This document shows, piece after piece, positions 30,245-42,689 of a stretch of 64,000 nt of DNA; the first letter of the stretch is position 1; every line of letters begins with the position of its first letter. The DNA is taken from assembly GCA_031216915.1 (NCBI GenBank), contig CM062289.1, forward strand, positions 64,549,741 through 64,613,740. The letters run 5' to 3'. This DNA is from Pictodentalium vernedei. Lineage: Eukaryota > Mollusca > Scaphopoda > Dentaliida > Dentaliidae. The notes beneath the pieces are model-generated. The model made no database searches and was not told where the DNA came from. It saw only the letters and a list, made by a program, of their open reading frames with translations. A program made the position numbers and the translations under genes.

Positions 30245-30740
30245 AAGGCCACACAAAGTAGATGTTCTGTTTCTCAGGCCAAATTTTGTAAAATTGCATA
30301 CGGGTGGGCGGTTTTTTATTTTATATTTTATTTTTGTAATTATTTCTTTGCCATCAGAAGATCATATTCTTGGTTTATTTTGTTTTAGGCCTCATAATCT
30401 ACAGAATAGCAAGGCTGGTGGTGTATTTCGTCTCTTGGGTGCAACAAGGCTTGTTGCACTCAAGGGACAAATTTATCAATTTTATTAACTTGTGTAAAAT
30501 ATCAGACATAAATGATTTAATTTTTATTTTTTTGAAATGTATTGTGGTTGTTTATCTTAGCAATACCTGCTGAAACAACAGCGCCAGAGGATACGCGTAT
30601 CCTATCTATCCGTCCTATAGATCAATAGAGCGTTAACAACATTTTTGCATTGGTCATAAAAAGAGAGCATGTGGCAGCCAAAAGGACCATGCAGGATGGC
30701 CTGAGAAACAGATTTTTAATTTTATTAAGCCTAATAAGAA
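30245..30740. mobile_element. TIR element, family G
   Basis: TTCTGTTTCTCAGGCCA left, complement of GGCCTGAGAAACAGAT right; interior AGGCCTCATAATCTACA and TTTATCAATTTTATTAACTTG shared with 18590-19171. Confidence 0.72.
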
Positions 30741-31185
30741 CTTTTTGTTGCCCATGTGCTAAAGTGTTCTGTTTCCTTTTGGGACAAAAGACTTTAGCAC
30801 TCAGCCGACATTGTCCTACTTGCAGTTTTATTTTGTCCTGGAAGCAAACAGGCAAAGGTATGAAAATTGCTAAATAATAATTCAAAACTCATTAAAGATA
30901 GCTTCACCATACTTTGCAAACTCATGGGTCAAGTGACCTGTCATTTCCGTTTGCTACTACAGAGTTTTTCTTTTTGATATTTTTAGGTCATCTGAGAAGA
31001 AGGCTCAAATGACCTATTGCAATCATTGTTTATCCGTCTTCTGAAAAATCAATAAACACACAAAAAGAATGTACTTTCTATTTATTACCAATGATATAGC
31101 CTTAGCTACTGATATGGCATAAAGCACCAATAAATAATAAATAATAAATAAATTTATTACCTGGTTGGCAGATGGTGGGGGGGGG
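30741..31185. other. No gene supported
   Basis: Overlapping 75-87-codon ORFs on the two strands at 30622-30885 have no recognisable family. AGCACCAATAAATAATAAAT at 31125 resembles a SINE tail scrap. Confidence 0.3.
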
Positions 31186-31189
31186 GGGG

Positions 31190-31525
31190 GGGGCATGGTG
31201 GCTCAGTAGGGAGAGATGCAGGCTGCAAGCCGAGAGGCCCTCGGTTCAAATCCCACCTGCAGTAACTGCATTGTGTCCTTGAGTAAAACACTTCATCCCC
31301 ACTGCCCACGTGGGGGCACGGTGACATTGTGTACTAAGATGTACTGCACATCGATGGTGCACCTGTCTTCACACATTTCTAACCCGGCTTGTGTGGAGTT
31401 AGTATGTTGGAAAACTGCTCGCTATTGCTCTGTGGTTCTCTCCGGGTACTCCGGCTTCCTTCACCCATAAAACTGTCATGGTCATGATTAGCCATTGTGC
31501 AGAAATATGTGACCTTAAACACCAA

Positions 31526-31580
<55 letters not shown>

Positions 31581-31584
31581 ATTA
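31190..31584 (+). mobile_element. tRNA-derived SINE, full length
   Basis: A-box TGGCTCAGTAGG at 31199-31210, B-box GGTTCAAATCC at 31243-31253 (one change from consensus). The body follows, then AGCCATTGTGCAGAAATATG, CCTTAAACACCAATAAATAA and a pure AAAT repeat of about 60 bases. A run of G at 31178-31193 has replaced the first tRNA bases. Confidence 0.92.
31525..31584 (+). repeat. (AAAT)n microsatellite, SINE tail
   Basis: About 15 uninterrupted AAAT units, expanded from the short AATAAATA tail seen in other copies. Confidence 0.95.
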
Positions 31585-31689
31585 CCCAGTGGTGGGTTTG
31601 GATGTGGGTGAAGTGAGCAAAAGATATTATCTTCCTGTTTTGGTAGACACAATAATTTGATATAATTGTTTTGTTGATTTATATACGTA

Positions 31690-32002
31690 CAGTTAAAACT
31701 AGAAGTCCTGTCACGAATAGTGGCTTATGTAGGCTTAATTGCACGTTGGAATTGGGCGCAATTGCCATATCGAATGGCATTCAAAGCATGGCAGGTTCTC
31801 CTGGTTACTCATAGCAAACACATGCAATGTTTCAGCTAATGGACCTCCGGGTTACCCAGAGGTCTATTGGCTGAAACATTGCTTGTGCACAGGCCATATG
31901 TACAGAATTTGATAGCTTTACTTGGGCCACAACGCGCACATTAACACGCATATCAATGTGCTATTTGTGCACATTTAATGACAGGACTTCTAGTTTTAAC
32001 TG
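31690..32002. mobile_element. Palindromic MITE, family D
   Basis: CAGTTAAAACTAGAAGTCC and its exact complement, flanked by TA (31688-31689, 32003-32004). Inner hairpin GGACCTCCGGGTTACCCAGA as in family C. Confidence 0.88.
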
Positions 32003-32036
32003 TATTTGATTGAAATATATCACTATATGCCTCTTG

Positions 32037-32210
32037 TTAACCCTTTTCTTAACATGAAAGGCAGACCCCTCATTGGAATGAGCTCAATGAGCTTGTTCCA
32101 ATCAGGGGCACTAAGCTATGTTTTTGCGACAAAAATTGAAAAAAAAATTGAATGGAGATTTTTGCGAGTAACGCTGGCTGGTTTTGACCGATACATTGGG
32201 TAAAGTGTAA
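32037..32210. mobile_element. TTAA MITE, family A, diverged
   Basis: TTAACCCTTTTCTTAACATG to ACATTGGGTAAAGTGTAA; core GGAATGAGCTCAATGAGCTT. Confidence 0.75.
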
Positions 32211-32262
32211 ATAATGTGTTAGTATAAAAAAAAGTACTGTTCCGGAAAAATTATGTTCATAC

Positions 32263-32512
32263 TTAACCCTTTACCTAACACAGTATTTTAAAAAAATAAA
32301 TTAAATTTCACATTTTTCAAAACAACTTTTACAATTTTTCAATAAACTATACAAAAGTGGATATCATTATAACTGGCTCGACGAGCTGGTTCTAATAATA
32401 TTCATATTTGTATGGTTTTACTGAGAAACTTCAGAGATACTTTAGGCTGTGGTATGTTTACTCTGGTTAATTTTCTGGCCATTTTTGGATGCTATGTTAG
32501 GTACAGGGTTAA
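32263..32512. mobile_element. TTAA MITE, subfamily with GGATATCATTATAAC core
   Basis: TTAACCCTTTACCTAACACA to GTTAGGTACAGGGTTAA. The core (GATATCATTATAACTGGCTC and mirrored arm) differs from family A but keeps the same hairpin geometry. Related copies: 55485 and 63405. Confidence 0.83.
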
Positions 32513-32607
32513 ATGATTGTTAAGAACTATTTTGTAAGTAATATTTGCAGACACATTAATTCACATAAACCATGTATATGTTGTATAGAATGTAGATAAC
32601 ATGGAAT

Positions 32608-32969
32608 GTTAAAAAATTTATAGTAATTTCTATATTTTTTATACTTACCAATGACCCAGACATAGCTTGTGCTAACTCTTAAAATATAGGGCCAAACACA
32701 AATTTTGCCCCCCAATCCATCCCCAAAATTTGCATCGAAAACCAAAGAAAACATGTCCTTAAAGGCCCTCCACACTTCGCCTCTACTGCGCATGCGCAGT
32801 GTCAAGGACGTTCCGAAATTGGCGCCATTAATCATTCTAAAAACCAGTGCCTGGTAAGCGCTATGTACTCAGTGGGGAGGCAAGAGTTCCCAACTCCTGG
32901 GAGGGCCATCCCCGTCTGGGTCATTGGTAAGTATAAAAAATATAGAAATTACTATAAATTTTTTAACAT
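32608..32969. repeat. Inverted repeat, about 50-bp arms
   Basis: TAAAAAATTTATAGTAATTTC ... ATACTTACCAATGACCCAGA (left, short words quoted) is mirrored by TCATTGGTAAGTATAAAAAA and onward at 32920-32969. The word ACCAATGACCCAGACATAGC also recurs directly at 32983-33002. A degenerate foldback element is likely. Confidence 0.65.
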
Positions 32970-33002
32970 TTTTATACTGTACCAATGACCCAGACATAGC
33001 TG

Positions 33003-34181
33003 AATAGTAAAAAGGCTGGAGGGCCAAGGACATAGAGCAAAATGGAATACGCTCAATAATATAAAATAGAGTCATCCCCTGTAGGGAAAAAGAAGTAATA
33101 GGCCTTACATGTATCTTTCTTATTTATGATAAATTAGAAAGATACAACACCTTCCAAAATTGAGCTTAATACATCCATGTACTCTATTAATATCCAATAT
33201 AATCCTTATACTAATAATTTTTAAAGTAAGCCAATAAATAAAGTAAGTCTAGAGAATAGAGACTCTTATACTCCTTAAAAGTGTCTGTGCATTGCATAAT
33301 CATGTCTGTTGACATATGCAATATTCAAAAGCAATACTTTAAAAACTAAGACTTGAATGAATTTTTAAAACATAAACTTCTCACTAAACAACCATCCCAA
33401 TAACAGCTCAGAATTACTAACTCCGGAGGAGGTATCCCCTTGTTTTCATAGTAAAACAGGTGACCCAAGGGAACACCCTCCCCCCCCCCTTTTCTTGCCC
33501 TGGGTCAAATAGCCCAGAGCGAAGAGGGCAGCAGAACGGAGACACTGCCGAAACAGACAGCCTACCTAGCTATAGTAGCAACTGTTAAGTGAATGACATT
33601 CTGAGCAGTAGATAATAGACCTAACAATAGAGGCCTCCAGAAATGGACTCGATATTTCTGAGATAAAAATTCATGAATGTGGATGGCTGAGCGCAATGAG
33701 CAGCCTTCAAAAATCTATAATAGCGACACTATTAATGTAAGCCCAAGATGTAGAAGAACTCTTACTTCATGAGCCGAAATCTTAAGCACAACTGCTAAGT
33801 CAATGATATACCATAAGCAGTACCGATAGTTAATAGAATCCATTAACAATAGAATGGAGCGTAACGTCCTTCTACTAGGCATCAAAGACAGAAGAAGCTT
33901 ACGCCCATAGTAATAAACAGATATCTGTTTATAAATACATAAACTCTACCCGGAAAGAGTAAAGGCCTATGCCCGTACGAAGACGGAAGGACCTTAATAA
34001 CAATAGGTTCCGGATATTAGGAGCCTAACTCTTATGCAAAAATCCAACCTAAATAGTAACGGAATAGTGATTCCGAAACTACGAAAGTGAAAATCATCCA
34101 TCGATAGTGCATGAAACTCACTGACTCTACAGTAAAAGAGAAACCAACAGAATTACTGTCTAAAAGGTCAGAATTTGAAAA
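33003..34181. other. No gene seen up to the assembly gap
   Basis: AT-rich, purine-biased, with a C tract at 33479-33489. No ORF above background and no repeat termini that I could pair. Confidence 0.35.
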
Positions 34182-34281
34182 NNNNNNNNNNNNNNNNNNN
34201 NNNNNNNNNNNNNNNNNNNNNNNNNNNNNNNNNNNNNNNNNNNNNNNNNNNNNNNNNNNNNNNNNNNNNNNNNNNNNNNNN
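34182..34281. other. Assembly gap (100 N)
   Basis: Exactly 100 Ns, the usual scaffold placeholder, so the true size is unknown. ORFs that run through it are not real. Confidence 1.
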
Positions 34282-34545
34282 TTTGTTCTTGGATATATGA
34301 AGCACATTTGGCCACAAGTTGTTCTGATGAAATATTATTTTATTATCAGTTCTGGTGCGAATACGGTAGCAGACTTCCAGGAACCAGTGGTGCCTACAGT
34401 CGACTCTATGAGTTGATTGCATATGTGTTTCGGGTTCTATACATCCCAGCCTTCATTTTGATGTATAATTTGTGTATATTTAATCTGAATTTAAGGAATA
34501 TGAGATGTGAGAATTTCAAAATAAACAAAATTCCATTACTTATAT
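34282..34545 (+). repeat. Dispersed repeat, family I, half copy at the gap
   Basis: AGCACATTTGGCCACAAGTT, AGCAGACTTCCAGGAACCAG, and TGATGTATAATTTGTGTATA blocks recur at 35985-36235, 43300-43350 and 44810-45013, and inverted at 35408-35520 and 42690-42790. Confidence 0.8.
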
Positions 34546-35407
34546 AGGCCCTTAACTGTATTAGCAAAGAGCCTCTTACCTTGAGTGGCTTGAATTTGAT
34601 ATGATCAAAGAGTGAATATATAATCCTAATTTTTGAATATCTTTTTTCTGTTCATTGCTAAGACAAAAGTCACAAACAGTTCCACATTTACAAATTACAT
34701 TTGCCTATTCGTCGACCTGAAATTTCTGGTGGGAATATGTTGCAAGTCATGACAGGTCTGACATTGACAATTGAAAAATGAATTTTACAATGCTAGATTT
34801 GAAATAAGTTTTTTATGACATACGTTCATACTTTTAAACAGTTCAATAAAATCAAAACATTTTTTTTTTTAAATATGTTTGTAAAGTACCAGACAGTCAA
34901 TTTATTTTGAAAGCACCATTACACACACTGAGGGATTTTTTTCAGCATTATAATCTGCAATCAACAACACCTCATCAAAGAGAAGAACGTCAATTTGTCT
35001 GTAGAAGACAATGTTACACTGACAGGCACGGTGCTCACTGCTGCCATGCAGAAAACAGCCTGCAGTGCACTCGACTGTTGGCTATTTGATACAAAGTAAC
35101 AGACATTTATCCGCAACCTGACATCCCAAGCGACCGAAATAACTTTTCATTCAACATTCCAACACTTTAACCCTTTCATGTTACATCGACTACACATCAC
35201 TGTAAATCGTCAAATATTTGGTAGCTTTGACAATGCTTGTGTCGACAAAAGAATTATAACGTCTTGTGGCCAAATACTATTTATTTTCCCAATGCCATCC
35301 CATCAGCTATAGGTATAGCGGTTATCCGGTTGACAGCTTTTTCAACCGGTTACACCAATAACTGGTTACAAACCAGTTATCTGGCCAACCGTTTCAGCAC
35401 TAGTAGG

Positions 35408-36235
35408 CACCACTCGTTCCTGGAAGTCTGCTACCGTATTCGTACCAGAACTGATAATTTAATAATATTTCATGAAAACAACTTGTGGCCAAATTTGCTT
35501 TACATATCCAAGAACAAAGCTAGGGTATCAAAATTCTTCAAAACACGGCGACAGAGCTGCATGGGGGGGTAAATTCCAAAGCCTTTGCTTTTGTTTACAT
35601 ATGAATTTACTTTCGTTTTTCCGGTCGATGTCATCAGGCAGAAAAAGCATGTACTAGTATATACAACGCCATCTAAAATCAAATAATGAGAAAGATCGCC
35701 TTCATACAGTATAGTACTATACTGTTATTAGATAGAGATTGCACAGTTACCATATTCAATGCAAGGTATCATGATACCTGTTGAAATTTCTTGGAGGTAT
35801 TACGATTTTGTTTTTCAATGGAAATTCGTGGGTATCGAGTGATTTGCGCATGTCTGTCGAGCATGGAAACCATCTTCAATAAAAATGCAGACAGTGTTGT
35901 CCTTTTCCAAAATGCAGTGCCTATCGCTGCAGTGATGGCTGCACTCGAAAGTGTTTTGAATGCCTAGCTTTGTTATTGAATATCTGAAGCACATTCGGCC
36001 ACGAGTTGTTCTTGCAAAATATTATTTTATTATCAGTTCTGGTACGAATATGTTAGCAGACTTCCAGGAACCAGTGGTGCCTGCTGTCAACTCTATGAGT
36101 TGATTACATATGTGCTTCATGTTCTATACAACCCAACCTTTATTTTGATGTATAATTTGTGTATATTTAATCTGAATTTAAGGAATATGAGAGGTGAGAA
36201 TTTCAAAATAAACAAAATTCCATTACTTATATAGC
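35408..36235. mobile_element. Foldback element, family I
   Basis: The left arm CGTTCCTGGAAGTCTGCTAC ... AACTTGTGGCCAAAT is the inverted form of the right arm at 35990-36090 (TTCGGCCACGAGTTGTTCTT, AGCAGACTTCCAGGAACCAG). The loop of about 450 bp has no gene. The flanking block after 36100 belongs to the same repeat. Confidence 0.7.
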
Positions 36236-36339
36236 CCTTAAGGTGCTATATGAGGAAGGGAAATTTGTTTACTTTAAATTCCCACCTCTGATATACCATA
36301 AATTCAAATTATATATACACAAATTATACATCAAAATGA

Positions 36340-36950
36340 AGGTTGTGATGCAATTTAATGCGTGAGAGTAGTTCCGATTATTCATGTTTTGATCTCAAAT
36401 GTTTACATCTCAGTATAGTGTATCATAAAGTTCGCCTGATGTCCGTCATTTTGACACCAAACACTGTGTACTGTGCTACAATTAGTATCAAAGTTGATTT
36501 TATCTTTTTGCCCCCCCCCCCCCCCCCTCTCCGCATTAGAAACATCCACTGACGATGTGCTACAATTAGTACCAAAGTTACAGCTGATCTTATCTTTTTG
36601 CCCCCCCCCCCCCCTCCGCATTAGAAACATCCACTGACGATGTGCTACAATTAGTACCAAAGTTACAGCTGATCTTATCTTCCCCCCCCCTCCCCACCCA
36701 CCCCCCTGCTCCGGATTAGAATCATCCACGGCCGATGGACGTATGAGGCTTCACATACAACGAGGCAAAGGACACAATTTCTCACCTCAAAATAAAAAAA
36801 AGTTGTAACTATTGACAATGATGGATGAAAATCCCGGGTCCAATTTCCAAATACAGGTAACAGGATTTTCAAATGTTTTTTTCCAAATTCCAGGTGTAGT
36901 ATCACATCCTCACATGATGCATCTGAAAATAAGATCCATGGCTATTATAG
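36340..36950 (-). repeat. Inverted third copy of the 38-40 kb repeat, with poly-C units
   Basis: 36355-36480 and 36750-36940 are inverted relatives of 38930-39060 and 38640-38800. Between them (36480-36720) a unit of about 85-95 bases, GTGCTACAATTAGTACCAAA ... TTATCTTTTTGCCCCC ... CCGCATTAGAAACATCCAC, is repeated three times, each with a run of 10-19 C. Confidence 0.7.
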
Positions 36951-38134
36951 TGATTCCAACTGCACCCCTTTGTTACACTTGTTTTAAATGATGCAGGTAA
37001 TTGCCCCTCTCTCTCACCCAACCCATTGCCCACACACCCGTGGAGTAGAAGTTTACAAAACATGCTGCCATTTATTCTTCTGAGTTGAAAGAAAATATGA
37101 AAAAGATAGAACTAGGAATTCAAATGTTCAGTAATATAATATTTTTTCAACTGATTCAGATATACATATGAAGACAGTGGTGCCACAGGGGGGGGGGGAC
37201 TAGGGCCCCCCACTTTTCCTTCACCTCCCACCCCCAAATCAAACTTCAAATTGCTGTCTGACTGTGGTTTTCCCACCCAATATCACACCCACAAATGGCA
37301 CACAACAATACACATCATGTCTCAGTTTGGTGTTCTAGAAATGCTCAGATGTTGCTCTCAGGGCATTCAAATATGAAAACTTTTCATGGGAAGATCCCCC
37401 AGACCCACACACACGTGAGGGCGACACCCCTCCCCTACCCTCTTCCAGCTAAGGCCTGCAACCTTTGGGACATGCCTAAGGCATCTCGACCTTGAACCCT
37501 CCCCCATATCTTACAGTACAGCCTTCAATAAATTGGAAACCTGGTCGCGCTTTTAGCTTGCTCTTGGGGGCAATATTTTTGCCACACTTTTACTTAGATA
37601 TCGTGATATTTCCAAAATAATATCGCGTGATTTGGTCCTAATTTCTCAATCCGAGCGCACTAAGATGCCGTCTTACAATTATGTCGGGATAATACGCGTA
37701 CGAGAACAAACAGCTCTTGGAGTCTGGGCCACAAAACTGAAACTCTGGTCTCAGTAAAGCATGGGCCGGGGTGTAAAACTGCTTTTGTTTGTTACATGTG
37801 GCAATTGTGTCTAGCGAGAGGAAAAGAATACGAACGATTGATTTGAAAATATTGCGCCGCTAGAGCCAGTCTATCGTTATACGCAATATCATTTTTAAAA
37901 TGCCGCGATGATTTAATATGAATGTCGCCACGACAGGGCTCAAATAGCACGTCATCAACAAAATATTATTGCCCAACTGTACACTTTTTTATAGGCTGTA
38001 CTGTACATAGCTCCCCCCCCCCCCCTGCCACCTCCCCCCCCCCCCTACATTGAAATCCTGGCGCCGCCACTGTGTGAAGAACAGGCATTAAGATATCAAC
38101 CTGACATTCACCGATTCGATAAAAATGAATGTAA
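36951..38134. other. No gene supported
   Basis: Poly-G at 37188-37198 and poly-C tracts at 38013-38046; no exon or complete element identified. Confidence 0.35.
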
Positions 38135-38891
38135 AGTCTGTGTTGGAATGCCACTCTGCAAGTGTTTTAGTGACAATCCACTCTCCAGATATATTTATGT
38201 TCAGTTAAGTGCATTTAATAACTTTGCTGATATGGATATATCATAAATACTATTTAGCTTTTGCTTTTCATAAATGGGTATTTATATTTTTGTAAATTGT
38301 TACATTCATTTTTGTCGGAACGGTGAATGTCAGGTTGACATTAATTTTTAGTACCTGTTCTTTACATGTATATCTGAATAAGTTGAAAAAAAAACCATTA
38401 TATCACTGAAAATTTGAATTCCTGGTTCTTTCTTTCGTATATTTTCTTTCAACTTGGAAGAATAAATGGCCGCATGTTTTGTAAACTTCCACTCGACAGA
38501 TGTGTGTGTGTAATGGGTTGGGTGGGGCGAGGGTGTTTTCTTTTTTTGGGTGGGGGGGGGGGGGGGGGGGTGGTACCTGCAGCATTTAAAAGAAGTGTGA
38601 CCTAGGGTACATTTGATATCACCATGACAGCCATGGACCTTATTTTCAGATCCATCATGTGAGGATGTGATACCACACCTGGAATTTGGAAATAAATACT
38701 TGAAAATCGTGTTACCTGTACTTGGGAATTAGACCGTGATTTTCAATCATCTGTGTCGATATTCATAATTTTTTTTATTTTAAAGTGAGAAATTTTGTTA
38801 TTTCCCCATATCATATCACGTTGTAGGAGAAGTACGAGAAGTTCCATACAAACACCGTCCGTGGTGAGGCATATCCCGGGGTGTGTGTGTG

Positions 38892-38925
<34 letters not shown>

Positions 38926-40240
38926 AGGTGTAATTGGGGTCAAAATGACGGGTGCCAAACACAGTGTACGGCACACTATATTGGGATGCTATGCCATGCT
39001 CACAACTAAACATCTGAGATCGAAACATGAATAATCGACGTGACTCTCAGAAATTAAAATGTGTCGAATACTGTTTTTTGGCAGTGACATGCACTCATTT
39101 TTGTTCAAGTCGATCACACAATCTCTCGGAAAAAGATTGGGAGAGAAATGGGCAAGATCTGGACATTTTAACTTGCACAGCAGCACAATATCTACTCCCT
39201 ACCAAGAAACGTTTTTATACTACTCTATGGTCACCACAGTCTGTGTTGAAAGTCCATTTTGCAAGAGTTTTAGTGACAATCCACTCTCCAGATGCATTCA
39301 TGTTCAGTTAAGTGCATTTATTAACTTTGCTGATATTTCACTGGAACGGTGAATGTCAGGTTGAAATTAATTTTTAATACCTGTTCTTTACATGTCTGAA
39401 TAAGTTGAAAAAATATTATATTACTGAACATTTGAATTCCCAGTTCTTTCTTTAGCATTTGTTCTTTCAACTTGGAAGAATAAATGGCAGCATATTTTAT
39501 AAACTTCTACTCTACGGGTGTGTGGGCAATGGTTTGGGCGGTGGGGGGGGGGGGGGGGGGGGGTATTACCTGCAGCATTTAAAACAAGCATATTCAAGGG
39601 GTGCAGTTGGTATAACTTTTATAGCCTGGACCTTATTTTCAGATGCATCATGCGAGGTCGTGATACCACACCTGGAGTTTGGAAATAAACATTTGAAAAT
39701 CCTGTTACCTGGGAATTGAACCGGGATTTTCGTTCATCAATGTCGATACTTATAACCTTTTTATTTTAAGGTGAGAAATTCTGCCCTTCCGCCATACCGT
39801 ATCATGCTATACGTGAAGTCCCATATGTCCATCGCCTGTGGGTGAGGCCTACCAGATGGTGGGTGGGGGAGTCGAAAAGATAAAATCAGCTGTAACTTTT
39901 GAACAAATTGCAGCACAGTAGTGTGGTTGGTGTCAGAATGATAGGTCTAAGGTGTATTATGATACACTATACTGAGATGCTATGCCACGCTTAGAAATAA
40001 ACATTTGTGATCAAAACATGAACAATCGACGTGGCTCTCATGCTTTAAAATGCATCGAAAACTGTTGTTTGGCAGTGACATGCACTCATTTTTGTTCAAG
40101 TCGATCACAAAATCTCTCGAAAAAAGATTGGGACAGAAATGGGAAAGATCTGGGCATTTTAACATACACAACAGCACAATTTCTACTCCCTATCGAAAAA
40201 CCTCTTCTACTCTATTTGATTCGCCATTTTAAAATGGCTG
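38135..40240 (+). repeat. Two tandem copies of a repeat of about 1.0-1.1 kb
   Basis: Shared blocks in the same order: TTTAGTGACAATCCACTCTC (38168, 39270), TCAGTTAAGTGCATTTA (38201, 39304), TTCTTTCAACTTGGAAGAAT (near 38442, 39462), a poly-G tract (38552, 39542), CACACCTGGAATTTGG-type (38674, 39667), GATGCTATGCCA (38986, 39975) and AGTGACATGCACTCATTTTT (39081, 40074). The first copy has a (GT)/G tract of about 40 bases at 38880-38920. ORFs in it are parallel between copies but short and not recognised. Confidence 0.82.
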
Positions 40241-40483
40241 AAGCTGATAGCAGACCTCTAGATGAATAACTAGTGGGCTGCGCCGGAGACTAAGCTAGGC
40301 ATTCAAAACACTTTACGATGCAGTGATAGGACTGCATTTGGGGAAAGGACAACACTGTCTGCATTTTTTATTGAAGATGGATTCCATGATTGACAGACAT
40401 GCATATCATGCGATACCACAAAGTTTCATTGAAAAACAATGGGCGTATTATGGCAGAATTTTAAGATATTGAAACAGGTGTCA

Positions 40484-40795
40484 CAGGGTTCCCGTGCCTC
40501 CTTGAATTCCTTGAAAGTCCTTAAATTTCAAAACCCCCTCCCAAGGACCTGGAAACTCCTTGAATTTTGAAGCACCTCCTGGAAACTCCTGGAATTTTGG
40601 AAAAATCGAGTTGGTTGCTCACTGGATTAATTCAACTCCTAACATTTTTCCTTCTTCCCAACACATGGTCGCTTTATACTCCTTGAAAACCCTTGAATTT
40701 CACCCAGCTGACTCCTGGAAACTCCTTGAAAAATTGATCTGAACCTCCTGGAAACTCCTGGAAATCACTTCTCAATTTGGTGCAGGAACCCTGTG
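40484..40795. mobile_element. hAT-like TIR element with CAGGGTTCC ends
   Basis: ACAGGGTTCCCGTGCCTCCT left and GCAGGAACCCTGT right, filled with CTCCTTGAATTTC and CTCCTGGAAACTCC words, a common subterminal style for hAT MITEs. Target duplication not clear. Confidence 0.6.
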
Positions 40796-41069
40796 TCATG
40801 ATACCTTACAAGTAATATGTGGCAGCAATGCAGTTTCCAAAAAATAATACTGTATACATGGTAGTATGAAGGCAGGCCGTTAAATTCTTCCCAACTAACG
40901 ATGGTAAACGCTGTGCCCAAATTATGCGGAGTTTGAAACTTTTTCAAAAGTTTTGCAGTGTTTCAGCAATATATACTGTGGCCAGGTTTCCCCATTGCTT
41001 GCAATATAGCTTAGAGCTTACCTTCGAAGCAAACAATGCAACAGATAAATAATTTTTTTAAAACCCACA

Positions 41070-41148
41070 GAGTTCGCCATAGAAAAGCAATCGGTGTTGA
41101 CAGTGTCATATACAACACTGTCAGTGGTGATTGCTTTTCTGTGGCGAA
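41070..41148. repeat. Hairpin
   Basis: GAGTTCGCCATAGAAAAGCA / TGCTTTTCTGTGGCGAATTC with inner GTTGACAGTGTCATATACAA. Confidence 0.75.
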
Positions 41149-41724
41149 TTCCAAATAATCATGCACTTAAAGCTTGAGATCTATTGTATTCATGTTTGTG
41201 GCACTTCTCAGTAAACGCCATGCATAATTTACATTCAAAGAGACCTTTGGCTCGACACTGGGAAACTAAAAAGCCTTCTCGGGTTAGTCGAGTAAACTTA
41301 CGTCAAAGGGTGGTGGGAGGGAACCAGTGATAATGGTGAAGACCTATAACAAGGGATTGTGAACTAGCATTTTAAGATGGGGGGACCTAAAAACTAAAAC
41401 AGCTCTGATGCCAAGATGAAAAAAATACCTGTGCTGTTTCTCCAACCATGCAGGTCACATCCATATTTACCGTTGTGCCCAAATTAGACTGATCTAAAGG
41501 TCTGTGTAGGTGATGGCCGCTCATTATTTGATTTTAGACGGCATTTTATATCGATGCATTTTCGGCCCAGATGACCTTGAACAAAATGTAAACAAACCGA
41601 CAATGGAGGCAAATCTTAAACTTTAGGGCTTAAGGTGATTTTAAGAAATGGTAATTTGTTTACTTTGAAATTCCCTTCTCTCATATTCCATAAATTCAAA
41701 GTAAATATACACAAATTATACATA

Positions 41725-42379
41725 CAGTACAGTCGCCGTGGATTGGTCGTAATGCACATGTGGGCAGTTATGTCCATGCATCTGTTTCCCAGGTAGTAAA
41801 AATCATCATTAGCAAAATTTTAATTAATGAAGCACCGGGTTGTACCCGGTGCTTCATTAATTAAATTTTTATACCCCCCTCCCCTGGCAAACAAAGTTTG
41901 GGGGTATATAGGAATCACCCTGTCCGTCTGTCTGTCCATCCTTGTAAGTGCAACTCCTCCTAAACCGTTTGAAGAATTTTCATGAAACTTTACACAATGG
42001 AAGAACTCCATATGAAGATGTACATGAAGTAATATAATTCCGTTCTGACATTTCCAAGGGGAAATAATCTAACTTATACATTTCGGGCATCTGTCCATCC
42101 TTGTAAGTGCAACTCCTCCTAAACTGTATGAAGAATTTTCATGAAACTTTACGCTATGGAAGAACTCCATATGAAGATGTGCATGAAGCAATATAATTCC
42201 GTTCTGACATTTCCAAGGGGAGGTAATCTAACTTATACATTTCAGGCACGGGGGTATCACTTTGTGAGTTTCTAGTTGATGATTATTTCTGTAATTAGTG
42301 TTTGGAATCTAATATTATTGCGTCCATGGAAATATTTCCCACGCATGGAAAGTGACCAGTCCACGGCAACTGTACTGTA
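41725..42379. mobile_element. TIR element, family J
   Basis: Left ACAGTACAGTCGCCGTGGAT is mirrored by right TCCACGGCAACTGTACTGT. Inside are a hairpin AATTAATGAAGCACCGGGTT / AACCCGG... and a family-H segment (41870-42290) with a duplicated 150-bp unit (CATCCTTGTAAGTGCAACTC at 41936 and 42099). A related element is at 56175-56870. Confidence 0.75.
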
Positions 42380-42403
42380 TACATGGAGGTTGTGACATAC
42401 AGA

Positions 42404-42655
42404 CAAGCCTGAAAATAAGCAGTCTGACATTTGCAGAATGAGGTCCCCAGAGGGTGAATTTGATGATGCCATCCCATACAGTGGGCTAATTTATCCTCTG
42501 GTACCTCTTTCTGTTTAATTTTGAGACCCTGATTTAGATTGAGGTTCACAGCGGGTAAATGTAGTGATGCTACCCTGTTATGCAGGGTAGCATCACTAAA
42601 TTCACCCTCTGGGGACCTCATTTTGCAGATGACAGTCTGCTTATTTTCTGGCTTG
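42404..42655. mobile_element. hAT-type palindromic MITE, family F
   Basis: CAAGCCTGAAAATAAGCAG / CTGCTTATTTTCTGGCTTG, flanked by CATACAGA and CATATAGC (6 of 8 identical). Confidence 0.78.
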
Positions 42656-42689
42656 CATATAGCACATGCAAAATATATGCAATCAACTC

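Noticed and set aside
34032..34422. ORFs crossing the run of Ns
   Set aside because: They are translated through unknown bases and have no support.
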